Assembly (NCBI RefSeq): GCF_000372465.1
Contig: NZ_AQUZ01000064.1
Span: 1 to 47,387, forward strand
Direction: 5' to 3'
Length of the DNA stretch: 47,387 nucleotides
Source: Kribbella catacumbae DSM 19601
Lineage (GTDB): Bacteria > Actinomycetota > Actinomycetes > Propionibacteriales > Kribbellaceae
The notes under the pieces are model-generated. The model saw only the letters and a list, made by a program, of their open reading frames with translations. It was not told where the DNA came from and did no database searches. The translations under genes and the position numbers were made by a program. Position 1 is the first letter of the stretch. Each line of letters starts with the position of its first letter. Of this stretch, positions 26,217 through 35,925 are shown in pieces.

Positions 26217-29200
26217 ATGCGCTTTGAGGTGCTGGGACCGGTACGAGTGGTCCGGGACGGGCAGGTGGTTGGGCCGATCTCGGAACTGCGGCGCAAACTG
26301 CTGGCCGTCCTACTAGTGCGAGCGGGTCGCCCTGTGCCGACCGAGGTACTGGCTGAGGCACTGTGGGGCGCATCGGCACCGCAACGTCCGGGGAACAGCA
26401 TGCAGGTCCACGTGCATCGACTGCGCCAGGTCCTCGACAGCCCGGACCGGCTGGTCAGCGTCTCCGGCGGCTACCAACTGTGCGTCCAGCCGGATGAGCT
26501 CGATGCCGAGGTGTTCTGCCGGCTGCACGACGAGGGACGTCGTACGGCGGAGTCGGGTGATCTCGATGGGGCTGTTGCCCTCTTTCGCGAGGGCTTGGAG
26601 TTGTGGCGGGGTGTGCCGTACGCCGACATCGACGAGACCGAGGTGGTCGCGCCGGCGGCTCAGCGGCTCTCGGAAACTCGGCTGGTCGCGTACGAGGAAC
26701 TGTTCGACGCCGAACTGGCCCGCGGCCGGGCACGCGAGATCGTGCCCGAGCTGACTGAACTGGTCTCGGAGTACCCGCTGCGGGAACGGCTCATCGGTCA
26801 GCAGATGCTCGCGCTGTACCGATCCGGCCGACGCACCCGAGCCGAGGTCGCCTACCGCGCGGCGCGACAGCGGCTGGCCCGCGAGCTCAGGGCCGAACCG
26901 GGACGGGAACTCCGCGAACTGGGCGAAGCGATCCAGAGCGAGGACCCGAAGCTCGATCTGGTCGCGGTGGCGCGAGAGCCGGCGTCAGCAAGACCAGCCT
27001 CAGCAGCGCAGACCTCGGGAGCGCAGAGCCGGGTAGGGAAGGTTCCGGGAGGGCAGGCCGTGCGGCCGGGGCAGTTGCCGCCGCCTCCCGGCGCGTTCTT
27101 CGGGCGGGAGGACGAGCTCGATGAGCTCGACGGGGCCGACGGTCTGGTGCTGCTGACCGGAATGGCCGGGATCGGCAAGACCGGTCTGGCGTTGCAATAC
27201 GCCCACCAGGTCGCCGACCGGTACGGCGACGGCCAGCTCTACATCGACCTGTGCGGACACGCATCCGGACCCGCCCTCGATCCATTGACCGCGCTCGGAC
27301 AGCTGCTTCGCGGACTCGGCGTAGACACCAAGCAGGCCTGGGAATCCGTGGCCGACGCGACCGCGGAGTACCGCTCCGTCCTGAACGGACGCAAACTCCT
27401 CGTACTACTCGACAATGCCGCATCGGCCGAGCAAGTCCGTCCGTTGCTTCCGGCAACATCTGGCTGCCTCACCGTCGTCACCAGCCGGAACAAGCTGTCC
27501 GGGCTGATCGCTCGCGAAGGCGCTCACCGGATCGGCATCGGCGAACTCCCGTCCGACACCGCCCGCGACCTGCTCACCCGACTGCTCGGCGGCGACCGAC
27601 TGGCCGCCGAGCCCGACCAGGCAACCGCCCTCATCAAAGCCTGCGCCGGCCTCCCCCTGGCACTACGGATCGCCGCCGCCCAACTAGCCGACGAACCCCA
27701 CCGCAGCCTCGCCGACTACCTGACCGAACTCCAAGAAAGGGGCCCGACCGCGCTTGCGCTCCCCGACGACGAACACTCGGCCGTCAGCGCAGCATTCGAC
27801 CTGTCCTACCAGCGCCTGGACCCCGAGACCCGGCAACTCTTCCGCCGCCTGGGCCTCGTACCGGGCCTCGACTTCACCGTCGACGCCGTCGCCGCCTTGA
27901 GCCGTACGACGCCGTTCGAGGCTCGCAAAGCGGTGCGAAAACTCACCAGCGCGCACCTACTCGAGGAACACTCCCCCGGCCGCTACCGCTTCCACGACCT
28001 CCTCCGCGACGACACCTTCCGCCGAGCCGAAGCCGAAGATTCCACCGAGACCCGCGATGACGCGCTGGAACGCCTCTACGCCTGGTACCACCAAGGCAAG
28101 GTGGCGGCTGTATCGCTGGTTGCCTCGATCCGGCGCCATCCGCAGGCTCCTTCCTTGCCCGACGCCATCCCAGAGATCGCGTTCGACGACCCACGGGATG
28201 CGATGGCCTGGGTGCGGGCCGAGGTTCCCAACATCGCTGCCGCTGTCAAAGCGGCCGGGGACCGTCAGAAACACGCGCAGTGGACGTGGCACCTCACGGC
28301 CGGTCTGCTGAACCGGATGGCGGATCACGGGTACCTCGTCGACCTCCACACGATGGCGGACAGCGGGATAGCGGCCGCCAGAGTCGCGGGTGACCAGCAC
28401 GCACTCGCGAACCTGCTCGCCGAGCTCAATACGATGCGGTACCGGTTCGATCTTCCCGTGGACAATGATCTCCAGGAGGAAGCGCTACGGCATGCCGAGC
28501 AGGTGGATCACCATCCCCTGCTCGCCTTCTGCCTCAACGCCGCCGCGATCGTGTGCCAGGGTAGGGGTGATCTCGATGACGCCGAGCAGTACCTCGCCCG
28601 CGCACTCGACCTCCCGGACAATGACGACGCGGCCATCAGGACGTCATTGGCCAACCTCGGGCTGATCGCCACCCTGCGCGGCGACCTGGGCGGGGCTGCG
28701 CAGCGGTACGAGCAGATCGTCGGCCTCGCGGGCCATGACGACTACCGGTGCACCGCGCTCGGGCTGCCCGAACTGATCCGGGTCCGCGTCATGCTCGGTC
28801 GCCTTGACGGCATCGACGAACTGATCGAACGAGCCGACGCCGCGATCATCCGCTCCGGCAATCAGCACTATGCGCACAAGTTCCGCATCTGCCGCAGTAT
28901 CTGGTACCGCGACACCGGACGCCACCGCGAAGCATTCGACCAGGCGTCGGCGGCCGTCCGTTCTGCCCAGGACCTGGGTCAGCCGTGGATCTGCAGCGAT
29001 GCTCACTACCACCTCGGCCTCAGCTATCTCACCCGCGGAGAAATCGACCTGGCCCGCGACGAGTTCGAGCGGGCCGCCGAGTTCGCCGATCTGGGACGCG
29101 TGCTGCAGCAGCGCATTCCGGCGGTCCGTGGACTGGCCGAAGCCGAACTGGCCGCAGGCAAGCCAGGAGACGCGGAAGCCCACGCCGCCACGGCGGTCGA

Positions 29201-29504
29201 GCTGGCCAGAAGCTGGCGGTGGGGTTTGGTCCAACGTGCTGAGGCGGTTGGCACGCTGGGGCGGGTTGAGTTGGCTCTGGGCCGGGCGGAGGATGCGATC
29301 GGGCGTGGGGAGGAAGCTTTGTCGATCCACCAGCGCACAGGGTACTTTCTCGGGCTCGCGCGGGCGCATCAGTTGCTGGGTGAGGCTGGCTCAAGCCCGG
29401 AGCATCTCCGCGAGGCGCTGAACATGTTCGATGCCTACGGGTCGCCCGAGGCAGCTCCGGTGCGACAGTTGCTGAGGGCAAGGGAGGTTCGGGATGCGCT
29501 TTGA
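26217..29504 (+). CDS. SARP/AfsR-type regulator with NB-ARC and TPR domains (copy 1)
   Basis: A 1095-residue regulator. Residues 1-95 form an OmpR-type winged-helix DNA-binding domain (RFEVLGPVRVV, SMQVHVHRLRQVL), 96-245 the bacterial transcriptional activation domain, and 290-560 an NB-ARC/STAND ATPase with Walker A GMAGIGKT (about 315-322), KLLVLLDNA and GLPLALRIAAAQL. The rest is tetratricopeptide-like helices. It starts at ATG 26217 with GGGAGG 6 bases upstream; the open frame further upstream is not coding-like. SARPs activate secondary-metabolite genes, so the adjacent divergent operon is the likely target. Its 3' end overlaps the next gene by 11 bases. Confidence 0.9.
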   Translation: MRFEVLGPVRVVRDGQVVGPISELRRKLLAVLLVRAGRPVPTEVLAEALWGASAPQRPGNSMQVHVHRLRQVLDSPDRLVSVSGGYQLCVQPDELDAEVFCRLHDEGRRTAESGDLDGAVALFREGLELWRGVPYADIDETEVVAPAAQRLSETRLVAYEELFDAELARGRAREIVPELTELVSEYPLRERLIGQQMLALYRSGRRTRAEVAYRAARQRLARELRAEPGRELRELGEAIQSEDPKLDLVAVAREPASARPASAAQTSGAQSRVGKVPGGQAVRPGQLPPPPGAFFGREDELDELDGADGLVLLTGMAGIGKTGLALQYAHQVADRYGDGQLYIDLCGHASGPALDPLTALGQLLRGLGVDTKQAWESVADATAEYRSVLNGRKLLVLLDNAASAEQVRPLLPATSGCLTVVTSRNKLSGLIAREGAHRIGIGELPSDTARDLLTRLLGGDRLAAEPDQATALIKACAGLPLALRIAAAQLADEPHRSLADYLTELQERGPTALALPDDEHSAVSAAFDLSYQRLDPETRQLFRRLGLVPGLDFTVDAVAALSRTTPFEARKAVRKLTSAHLLEEHSPGRYRFHDLLRDDTFRRAEAEDSTETRDDALERLYAWYHQGKVAAVSLVASIRRHPQAPSLPDAIPEIAFDDPRDAMAWVRAEVPNIAAAVKAAGDRQKHAQWTWHLTAGLLNRMADHGYLVDLHTMADSGIAAARVAGDQHALANLLAELNTMRYRFDLPVDNDLQEEALRHAEQVDHHPLLAFCLNAAAIVCQGRGDLDDAEQYLARALDLPDNDDAAIRTSLANLGLIATLRGDLGGAAQRYEQIVGLAGHDDYRCTALGLPELIRVRVMLGRLDGIDELIERADAAIIRSGNQHYAHKFRICRSIWYRDTGRHREAFDQASAAVRSAQDLGQPWICSDAHYHLGLSYLTRGEIDLARDEFERAAEFADLGRVLQQRIPAVRGLAEAELAAGKPGDAEAHAATAVELARSWRWGLVQRAEAVGTLGRVELALGRAEDAIGRGEEALSIHQRTGYFLGLARAHQLLGEAGSSPEHLREALNMFDAYGSPEAAPVRQLLRAREVRDAL

Positions 29505-32500
29505 GGTGTTGGGACCAGTACGAGTGGTCCAGAACGGGCAGGTGGTCGGGCCGATCTCAGAACTGCGACGCAAACTGCTGGCCGTCCTGCTGGTGCGAGC
29601 GGGTCGTCCCGTGCCGACGGAGGTGCTGAGTGAGGCCCTGTGGGGTGCTTCGGCGCCGCAGCGTCCGGGCAACAGCATGCAGGTCCACGTGCATCGACTA
29701 CGTCAGGTCCTCGACAGCCCGGACCGGCTGATCAGCGTCTCCGGCGGCGGCTACCAGTTGAGCGTCCGCCCCGATGAACTCGATGCCGACGTGTTCAGCC
29801 GCCTGCACGACGACGCACGTCGTACGGCGGAGTCGGGCGACCTCGACCAGACGGTGGCCACCCTTCGCGAGGCCCTGGAGTTGTGGCGGGGTACGCCGTA
29901 CGCCGACATCGACGAAACCGAGGTCGTCGCGCCGGCGGCTCAGCGATTGGCGGAGACGCGTCTGGTCGCCTACGAGGAACTGTTCGACGCAGAACTGGCC
30001 CGCGGCCGGGCACGGGAGATCGTGCCCGAGCTGAGCGAGCTGGTCTCGGAGTACCCATTGCGGGAACGGCTCATCGGTCAACAGATGCTGGCGCTTTATC
30101 GATCTGGGCGGCGGACGCGGGCCGAAGTCACCTACCGCGCGGCACGGCAGCGGCTGGCTCGCGAGCTGCGGGCCGAACCGGGACGGGAGCTCCGCGAGCT
30201 GGGCGAAGCGATCCAGAGCGAAGATGCGCTGCTCGATCACGTCGCGGTAGCGACAACGCAGACGCCGGCCGTGCAGACGCCGGCCGTTCGGCCGGGCCAG
30301 TTGCCACCGCCGCCCGGCGCGTTCTTCGGCCGGGAGGACGAGCTTGATGAGCTCGGCGGAGGCGACGGCCTCGTCCTGCTGACCGGAATGGCCGGGATCG
30401 GCAAGACCGGTCTGGCATTGCAATACGCCCACCAGGTCGCCGACCGGTACGGCGACGGCCAGCTCTACATCGACCTATGCGGACACGCATCCGGACCCGC
30501 CCTCGATCCACTGACCGCGCTCGGACAGCTGCTCCGCGGGCTCGGCGCCGACACGAACCGGGCCTGGGAATCCGTCGCGGACGCGACCGCGGAGTACCGC
30601 TCCGTCCTGAACGGACGCAAACTCCTCGTACTGCTCGACAACGCCGCGTCTGCCGAGCAAGTCCGTCCGTTGCTTCCGGCAACATCTGGCTGCCTCACCG
30701 TCGTCACCAGCCGGAACAAACTGTCCGGCCTGATTGCCCGCGAAGGCGCCCACCGGATCGGCGTCGGCGAACTCCCGTCCGACGCGGCCCGCGACCTGCT
30801 CACCCGACTGCTCGGCGGCGACCGACTGGCAGCCGAGCCCGACCAGGCAACCGCGCTGATCAAAGCCTGCGCCGGCCTCCCGCTGGCTTTGCGGATCGCC
30901 GCCGCTCAACTGGCCGACGAACCCCACCGCAGCCTGACCGACTACCTGACCGAACTCCAGGAACACGGCTCGACCGCGCTGGCATTGCACGACGACGAAC
31001 ACTCGGCCGTCAGCGCCGCGTTCGACTTGTCCTATCAGCGCCTGGACCCAGAGACCCGGCAACTCTTCCGCCGCCTGGGTCTGGTCCCCGGCCTCGACTT
31101 CACCGTCGACGCCGTCGCCGCCTTGAGCGGTATGACGCCCGCCGTGGCCCGAGATGCCCTGCGCAGACTGACCGCGGCGCATCTGCTCGACGAGCACTCG
31201 CGCGGCCGGTACCGCTTCCACGACCTGCTTCGCGACGACGCGCGTCGCCGGGCCGAGACCGAGGACTCCGAGCAAGCGCGCGACGCCGTACTGGAACGCC
31301 TCTTCGCCTGGTACTACCAAGGCAAGACGGCTTCCGTCGCCCTGCGTGCGTCGATCCGCCGGCAACCGCCTTCTCCTCGGCTGCCCGCCGGGATTCCCGA
31401 GGTCAGCTTCTCCGATCTGCGAGCAGCGATGACCTGGGTGCGGGCCGAGTTTCCCAACCTCGTCGCCGCGGTCAAAGCCGCCGGCGAGCGCCAGGAACAC
31501 GCCCACTGGACTTGGCACCTGGCGATCGGCCTCATGCTCCCGATGGCCGAGCGCGGGTACATCACCGACGTCAGCGCGATGGCGGACCTTGGAACCGCCG
31601 CGGCCAGGGCAGCCGGCGACCGGCACGCGCTCGCGAACATGCTGGCGGAGTCCGCGGCGGCCAGGCATCGAGTCGACCTGGCGTCGGACGGAAGCGTCCT
31701 GTCCGAAGCGCTCCATCATGCCGAACAGCTCGGTGACCAGTCGCTGCTGTCCTACTGCATCAACGTCGCCGCTGTCGTCTCGATGTCCACCGGAGATCTC
31801 CAGATCGCCGAGCGGCATCTCACTCGATCTCTCGACCTCGCCCGGGCGGAAGGCGACGAGGCCGGACAGGCCCGCGCGCTGAGCAATCTCGGCACGATCG
31901 CCTGCCAGCGCGGTGAACTCCTCAGCTACGAGCAGAAGTCCGAAGAGCTCCTCCTGCTGGCCGGCGAGCACAATGACCGGCTGGCCGCCCTCGCGTTGCC
32001 CGAACTGGTCCGGGCCCGCACGATGCTCGGCCGTCTGGACGGTATCGACGAGCTGATCACCCGGGCGGAGGACGCGCTCACGCGATTCGACAGCCGGATC
32101 AAGGCGCACCTGCTCTACCTGTACCGCGCGATCTGGTACCGCGACACCGGACGCCTCGCCGAGGCCTTCGAGCAGGCGACGGCGGCAGGCCGGTCCGCGC
32201 ACCAACTGGACCAGGCGCAGGCCCACAGCGACGCGTACTACCAACTGGGCCAGTGTCACCTCGCGAACGGCGATCTCGCCGCGGCCCGGACGAACTTCAC
32301 GGCGGCCGCCAAGTGGGCCACCGAGCGTCAGAGCACGGTGGACCCGTCGGCGTGCCACACCCCGGCCCTGCGCGGACTGGCCGAAACGGAACTCGCGGCG
32401 GGCCGGCAACCGGTCGCGGAGTCCCATGCGATCCAGGCGGTCGAGCTGGCCCGGACCTCCCCCTGGAACCAGGTCCAGCGAGCCGGGGCGATCGTCACGC

Positions 32501-32727
32501 TCGGGCGGGTCGAGTTGGCGTTGGGCAGACCGCATGACGCGGTCGGTCGCGGCGAGGAAGCTTTGACGATCCACCAGGAAACCGGACACTTCCTTGGGCG
32601 GGCGCGGGCACATCGGCTGCTGGGCGAGGCTGGCGCCGGCGCTGAGCACCTCCGGGAAGCCCTGCGGAGGTTCGAGGCCTATGGTTCCCCCGAGGCGGTT
32701 CCGGTACGGCGGTTGCTGGGCATGTGA
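29494..32727 (+). CDS. SARP/AfsR-type regulator with NB-ARC and TPR domains (copy 2)
   Basis: A 1077-residue paralogue of the preceding gene with the same order: DNA-binding, BTAD, NB-ARC (GMAGIGKT about 298-305), TPR-like repeats. By eye the first 550-600 residues are about 90% identical to copy 1, while the TPR half has clearly diverged. The linker between BTAD and NB-ARC is about 18 residues shorter. Its Shine-Dalgarno and start (AGGGAGGTTCGGGATGCG) lie inside the last codons of copy 1 and match copy 1's own leader, showing that a tandem duplication carried the ribosome binding site with it. Translational coupling to copy 1 is likely. Confidence 0.9.
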   Translation: MRFEVLGPVRVVQNGQVVGPISELRRKLLAVLLVRAGRPVPTEVLSEALWGASAPQRPGNSMQVHVHRLRQVLDSPDRLISVSGGGYQLSVRPDELDADVFSRLHDDARRTAESGDLDQTVATLREALELWRGTPYADIDETEVVAPAAQRLAETRLVAYEELFDAELARGRAREIVPELSELVSEYPLRERLIGQQMLALYRSGRRTRAEVTYRAARQRLARELRAEPGRELRELGEAIQSEDALLDHVAVATTQTPAVQTPAVRPGQLPPPPGAFFGREDELDELGGGDGLVLLTGMAGIGKTGLALQYAHQVADRYGDGQLYIDLCGHASGPALDPLTALGQLLRGLGADTNRAWESVADATAEYRSVLNGRKLLVLLDNAASAEQVRPLLPATSGCLTVVTSRNKLSGLIAREGAHRIGVGELPSDAARDLLTRLLGGDRLAAEPDQATALIKACAGLPLALRIAAAQLADEPHRSLTDYLTELQEHGSTALALHDDEHSAVSAAFDLSYQRLDPETRQLFRRLGLVPGLDFTVDAVAALSGMTPAVARDALRRLTAAHLLDEHSRGRYRFHDLLRDDARRRAETEDSEQARDAVLERLFAWYYQGKTASVALRASIRRQPPSPRLPAGIPEVSFSDLRAAMTWVRAEFPNLVAAVKAAGERQEHAHWTWHLAIGLMLPMAERGYITDVSAMADLGTAAARAAGDRHALANMLAESAAARHRVDLASDGSVLSEALHHAEQLGDQSLLSYCINVAAVVSMSTGDLQIAERHLTRSLDLARAEGDEAGQARALSNLGTIACQRGELLSYEQKSEELLLLAGEHNDRLAALALPELVRARTMLGRLDGIDELITRAEDALTRFDSRIKAHLLYLYRAIWYRDTGRLAEAFEQATAAGRSAHQLDQAQAHSDAYYQLGQCHLANGDLAAARTNFTAAAKWATERQSTVDPSACHTPALRGLAETELAAGRQPVAESHAIQAVELARTSPWNQVQRAGAIVTLGRVELALGRPHDAVGRGEEALTIHQETGHFLGRARAHRLLGEAGAGAEHLREALRRFEAYGSPEAVPVRRLLGM

Positions 32728-32835
32728 TCAGCATGTGAGAGGCCGCTTTCTGCCTGCTTTCTGGTCGCTTGCAGGTCGGTGGATACACCTACCGGCTGGC
32801 CACTGCCCGGCGGTTCACTTCCGTGTGTGTCCTCC

Positions 32836-34386
32836 ATGCAACCGCCCCCTCCACCCGGTCCGTACGGGCCACCGCCCGGCCAGTACGGACCACCGCCCGG
32901 CGTGCACGGGCCACCACCCGGCCAGTACGGGCCGCCGCCGGGGCAGTGGCCTCAGCACCCTGCTCCTGGTCACCAGCCGCCGCGGCCGCAGCAGCCCGGG
33001 GCCGGCCATCGGAAGCCGAAGAAGAATGGCGGCCTCGTCGCGGTTGTGCTGGTGCTGGTCGTCGCCCTGATCGGCGCCGCCGGAGGCGGGGTGTACTACT
33101 TCCGGAACGAGCTCGGGCTGTTCGGCGACTCGAGACTCGACGTCGACCGCGAACTCCAGTACGTCCTGCAGGAGCGGTTCGCGTCGAACTACGTCCCGAA
33201 GGAACGCGGCGATCGCCTGACGGCGCGGTGGTGGACCGACAAGTACCTGGTCCGTTCCATGCCGAACCAGTTGATCGGCTACGACCTCGCCACCGGCAAG
33301 ACGGCGTACAAGGTGGACGTGCCGGACAATCACTTCTGCAGGACGTCGACGCAGCAGTCCAGCAAGGGGTACGTCGCCGTACTGCAAGGGACACGGCGGG
33401 ACGGCTGCCGACGGGTCACGGTCGTCGACCTCGTCAACGGCAAGGTGGTGTGGTCGAAGGCGCTCGCTCCGGCCGGGGAGCCGCGGTCGAAGCCGAACCT
33501 GACGGACTTCCCGCAGTACGACCATCGCCCGGCGATTCTCGGCGACCGGCTCTACATCCCCACCGACAAGGGTGGGCACATCCTCAACCTGGCCAACGGC
33601 GTGGTGATCCAGCACCCGCCCCCGAAGGTCGAGTGCTTCAGCACCCACTACGACGCGATCGGGACCATCGGGCTGGCGTACCGCAACTGCTCACGGTCGG
33701 GCGACAAGGGCCGTCACCTGCTCGGGTTCGATGCCGCGGGCAAGACCTTGTGGCAGTTCAACCTGCCCGTGCAGGGCAGTCGCCCGACCTTGCTCGTCGG
33801 CGTGCTCTCCGTGAATCCGCTGCTCGTCCGCGTCCTGGCCGGCATCAACCGCAAGGAGGTCTGGCGACTCGATCCCCGCACCGGAAGACACCAGGTCGTC
33901 GTCGATCTGAGGACCCGGGCCAGCTCCGATCCCTGCGAGCCGTCCGGCGGTGACGGGCTCTACGACTGCTCGAAGCAGGTCGTGGCCGATGGCACCTTGT
34001 ACCTCCAGGACGGCAATGGCATCGCCGCCCACGACATCGGCGCCGGCACCGCCGCCGGCACCGAACGGTGGCGATCCGTCTGGGACCTCACGCACAAGGT
34101 CACCGCGCCGATCGGGCTGGACGAGCAAGGCCATCCGATCGTCTATCTGCTGCCGGCCAAGGACGACCCGGGTGCGCTGGTGCGGGTGGACCGCAGAACC
34201 GGCGCGATGACCGCGACCGCGATCTTGCCGCCGCCGGACAAGTCCCTGACCCGGCCCGGCACCGGCGGTCTCACCCAGTTTCCCGAGCCCGGTGGCATCG
34301 ACTGGCACAACGGCCACCTCGCCTTCTTCCGAACCCAGTCCGGCTCCAGAGACGCCGGCTACGCGGCGACGATCGTCGCCGGCTGA
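32836..34386 (+). CDS. Membrane-anchored PQQ-like beta-propeller protein
   Basis: A 516-residue protein with a cytoplasmic N-terminus of GPPPGQYGPPPG-type repeats, one transmembrane helix (LVAVVLVLVVALIGAAGGG, about residues 66-84) and a large outside domain. That domain holds repeated blade-like elements (YDLATGKTAYKVD, VDLVNGKVVWSKAL, FDAAGKTLWQFNL) typical of PQQ-type propellers used as scaffolds. No enzyme motif was seen. The ATG at 32836 (MQPPPPPGPYG) is preferred; an in-frame GTG at 32779 would add 19 residues, and neither has a strong Shine-Dalgarno. It lies 108 bases after the regulator gene and may not belong to that unit. Confidence 0.75.
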   Translation: MQPPPPPGPYGPPPGQYGPPPGVHGPPPGQYGPPPGQWPQHPAPGHQPPRPQQPGAGHRKPKKNGGLVAVVLVLVVALIGAAGGGVYYFRNELGLFGDSRLDVDRELQYVLQERFASNYVPKERGDRLTARWWTDKYLVRSMPNQLIGYDLATGKTAYKVDVPDNHFCRTSTQQSSKGYVAVLQGTRRDGCRRVTVVDLVNGKVVWSKALAPAGEPRSKPNLTDFPQYDHRPAILGDRLYIPTDKGGHILNLANGVVIQHPPPKVECFSTHYDAIGTIGLAYRNCSRSGDKGRHLLGFDAAGKTLWQFNLPVQGSRPTLLVGVLSVNPLLVRVLAGINRKEVWRLDPRTGRHQVVVDLRTRASSDPCEPSGGDGLYDCSKQVVADGTLYLQDGNGIAAHDIGAGTAAGTERWRSVWDLTHKVTAPIGLDEQGHPIVYLLPAKDDPGALVRVDRRTGAMTATAILPPPDKSLTRPGTGGLTQFPEPGGIDWHNGHLAFFRTQSGSRDAGYAATIVAG

Positions 34387-34436
34387 AGCAGCACAGAAGT
34401 ACTCCGCACGGTCCGCCTACCGAACAAGGAGTTGTG

Positions 34437-35246
34437 ATGACATCCGAAGGAAACCTGTCCCGCCGGAAACTGCTGATCGCGGGATCGGCCGGCGCGGCCG
34501 GACTGATTCTGCCGGGCCGGGCCCTGGCCGCCGAACCTCCCGAGATCACGCCGCTGGCGATGGTCTCGAGAAACTACCTGGGGACGACCGGCTGCGCGCT
34601 GTACTACGAGCCGAGCGGAAACCAGACCAGCTTCACGTTCGACTCGACCTTCTACAACCAGCTGGTCGAGTGGAAGCAGTTCATCGACACCAACGCGGCG
34701 GATTCGTGGGGCTCGCCGTGGCGGATCCACTCCTACGGCGCCTACACCAACAAGCCAGGTACGCACGGTCAGGGCCGCGCCTTCGACATCGGCAAGATCA
34801 TCTACCGCACCAGCAGCGGATCGACCAACACGATCAGCATGCGGTACGACGTCTGGAAGAACTACAGCAACGCGGCGACGTACCAGCGAAGGTACTGGGG
34901 TGCGGCAGCCAGCTACATGCGCTCGTTCCGTCACGTCCTCACTTACAAGGACAACAGCGAGCACCACAACCACATCCACGTCGACAACGCCCTCTACGGC
35001 CGGCCCGGCGACGCGACCTTCACTACCAGCTCCTCCTCGCAGACCTACATCGTCCAAGGCGCCTGCCGCTACGTCTGGGGTCACTCCACCGGAGTCGACG
35101 GCGACTGGGGCCCGGAGACCCAGTCACACTCCACCGCCGTACTCCGCCGGATCGGCCGCACGAGCGGCACCATCACCAACGCGGGCAACTTCGCGGCCTT
35201 CTGTACGGCGTCCTTCCGCAAGGCCACCGGCAAGCAGGCCTATTGA
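34437..35246 (+). CDS. Tat-exported M15-like peptidase with PG-binding-like tail
   Basis: A 269-residue protein. NLSRRKLLIAGSAGAAGLIL is a twin-arginine signal. The core carries THGQGRAFDIGK (H110, D117) and HHNHIHVD (H179, H181). This matches the His-x6-Asp and His-x-His zinc pattern of M15/extensin-C-like D-Ala-D-Ala or LD-peptidases. GVDGDWGPET near residues 219-228 matches the start of the peptidoglycan-binding type 1 fold, though the rest of that domain is degenerate. AAGGAG precedes the ATG at 34437. A role in cell-wall peptide cleavage is inferred. It lies 50 bases after the propeller gene in the same direction, so they may be co-transcribed. Confidence 0.72.
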   Translation: MTSEGNLSRRKLLIAGSAGAAGLILPGRALAAEPPEITPLAMVSRNYLGTTGCALYYEPSGNQTSFTFDSTFYNQLVEWKQFIDTNAADSWGSPWRIHSYGAYTNKPGTHGQGRAFDIGKIIYRTSSGSTNTISMRYDVWKNYSNAATYQRRYWGAAASYMRSFRHVLTYKDNSEHHNHIHVDNALYGRPGDATFTTSSSSQTYIVQGACRYVWGHSTGVDGDWGPETQSHSTAVLRRIGRTSGTITNAGNFAAFCTASFRKATGKQAY

Positions 35247-35276
35247 CCTGCCGACTTGCCGGCCTGCTCACCTGCG

Positions 35277-35327
35277 GCGTAGGAATTCCTCTACACTAGA
35301 GCTGGTGATGTTGAGGATTTCCTACGC
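35277..35327 (+). promoter_or_regulatory. Inverted-repeat operator candidate of the abiE operon
   Basis: GCGTAGGAATTCCTCTACA (35277-35295) is repeated in inverted form as TGTTGAGGATTTCCTACGC (35309-35327), 17 of 19 bases matching, with 13 bases between. The first arm overlaps a -10-like TACACT (35292-35297) and the second runs up to the AGGAGG Shine-Dalgarno. AbiEi antitoxins of other bacteria are known to repress their own operon by binding inverted repeats at the promoter, so this is the expected autoregulatory site. Confidence 0.8.
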
Positions 35328-35340
35328 AGGAGGTGACACT

Positions 35341-35925
35341 ATGGCGCCGACGAGCGACGAGTTGCTCGCCGAACTGCCCGACACCTTTCGCTACTCCGAA
35401 GCACTGGAGCGGATCAGCGAGCGTCAGCTTCGCAGACTCCTCTCGGAGGGGCAGATCACGGCCCTAGCGCGTGGTCTCTACCGCAAGAGCGACTGGCTGG
35501 GCGACGATGACCTAGTTGAGATCGCCTCCAGGTCCGCGCAGGCCACGATCTGCATGCGCTCGGCGTTGGCGAGGCATGAACTGATCGACGACATCCCTGC
35601 CGAGTTCGATATCGCGATTCCCCGCGGGGCCTGGGCGCCGGAGACAAGCGCCCCAGTCAGGTGGCGAAGCTTCGACCCGGACACATTCGAGATAGGTCGG
35701 GAACTGCTAGACATCGGGGGCGATCGACAGATCGGGATCTACTCCGCCGAGCGGAGCATCATCGATGCCTTTCGGATGCGCCACCTCGATGGCGCCGACC
35801 TGGCCAACGAAGCACTCAAGCAATGGCTGCGAGGGGGCGGCCAGCCATCAGAACTGCTGCGGATGGCGAAGTCGTTTCCCGGAACAATCACCCCGCTACG
35901 CAAGACGATGGAGATCCTTCTGTGA
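35341..35925 (+). CDS. abiEi: AbiEi-type antitoxin (type IV toxin-antitoxin)
   Basis: A 194-residue protein. Residues 1-75 form a winged-helix domain (EALERISERQLRRLLSEGQI, LARGLYRKSDW) typical of the AbiEi/AbiEi_4 family; the rest matches the usual C-terminal antitoxin domain (ALARHELIDDIPAEFDIAIPRG, SAERSIIDAFRMR). AbiEi works as autorepressor and as antagonist of AbiEii without binding it, in the characterised system. AGGAGG lies six bases before the ATG at 35341; an ATG at 35308 lacks such a site. The stop overlaps the toxin start by 4 bases. Confidence 0.85.
   Translation: MAPTSDELLAELPDTFRYSEALERISERQLRRLLSEGQITALARGLYRKSDWLGDDDLVEIASRSAQATICMRSALARHELIDDIPAEFDIAIPRGAWAPETSAPVRWRSFDPDTFEIGRELLDIGGDRQIGIYSAERSIIDAFRMRHLDGADLANEALKQWLRGGGQPSELLRMAKSFPGTITPLRKTMEILL

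Noticed and set aside
30475..32649. A 724-codon minus-strand frame opposite the second SARP gene
   Set aside because: A shadow of the regulator; no domain recognisable and no ribosome binding site at its start.
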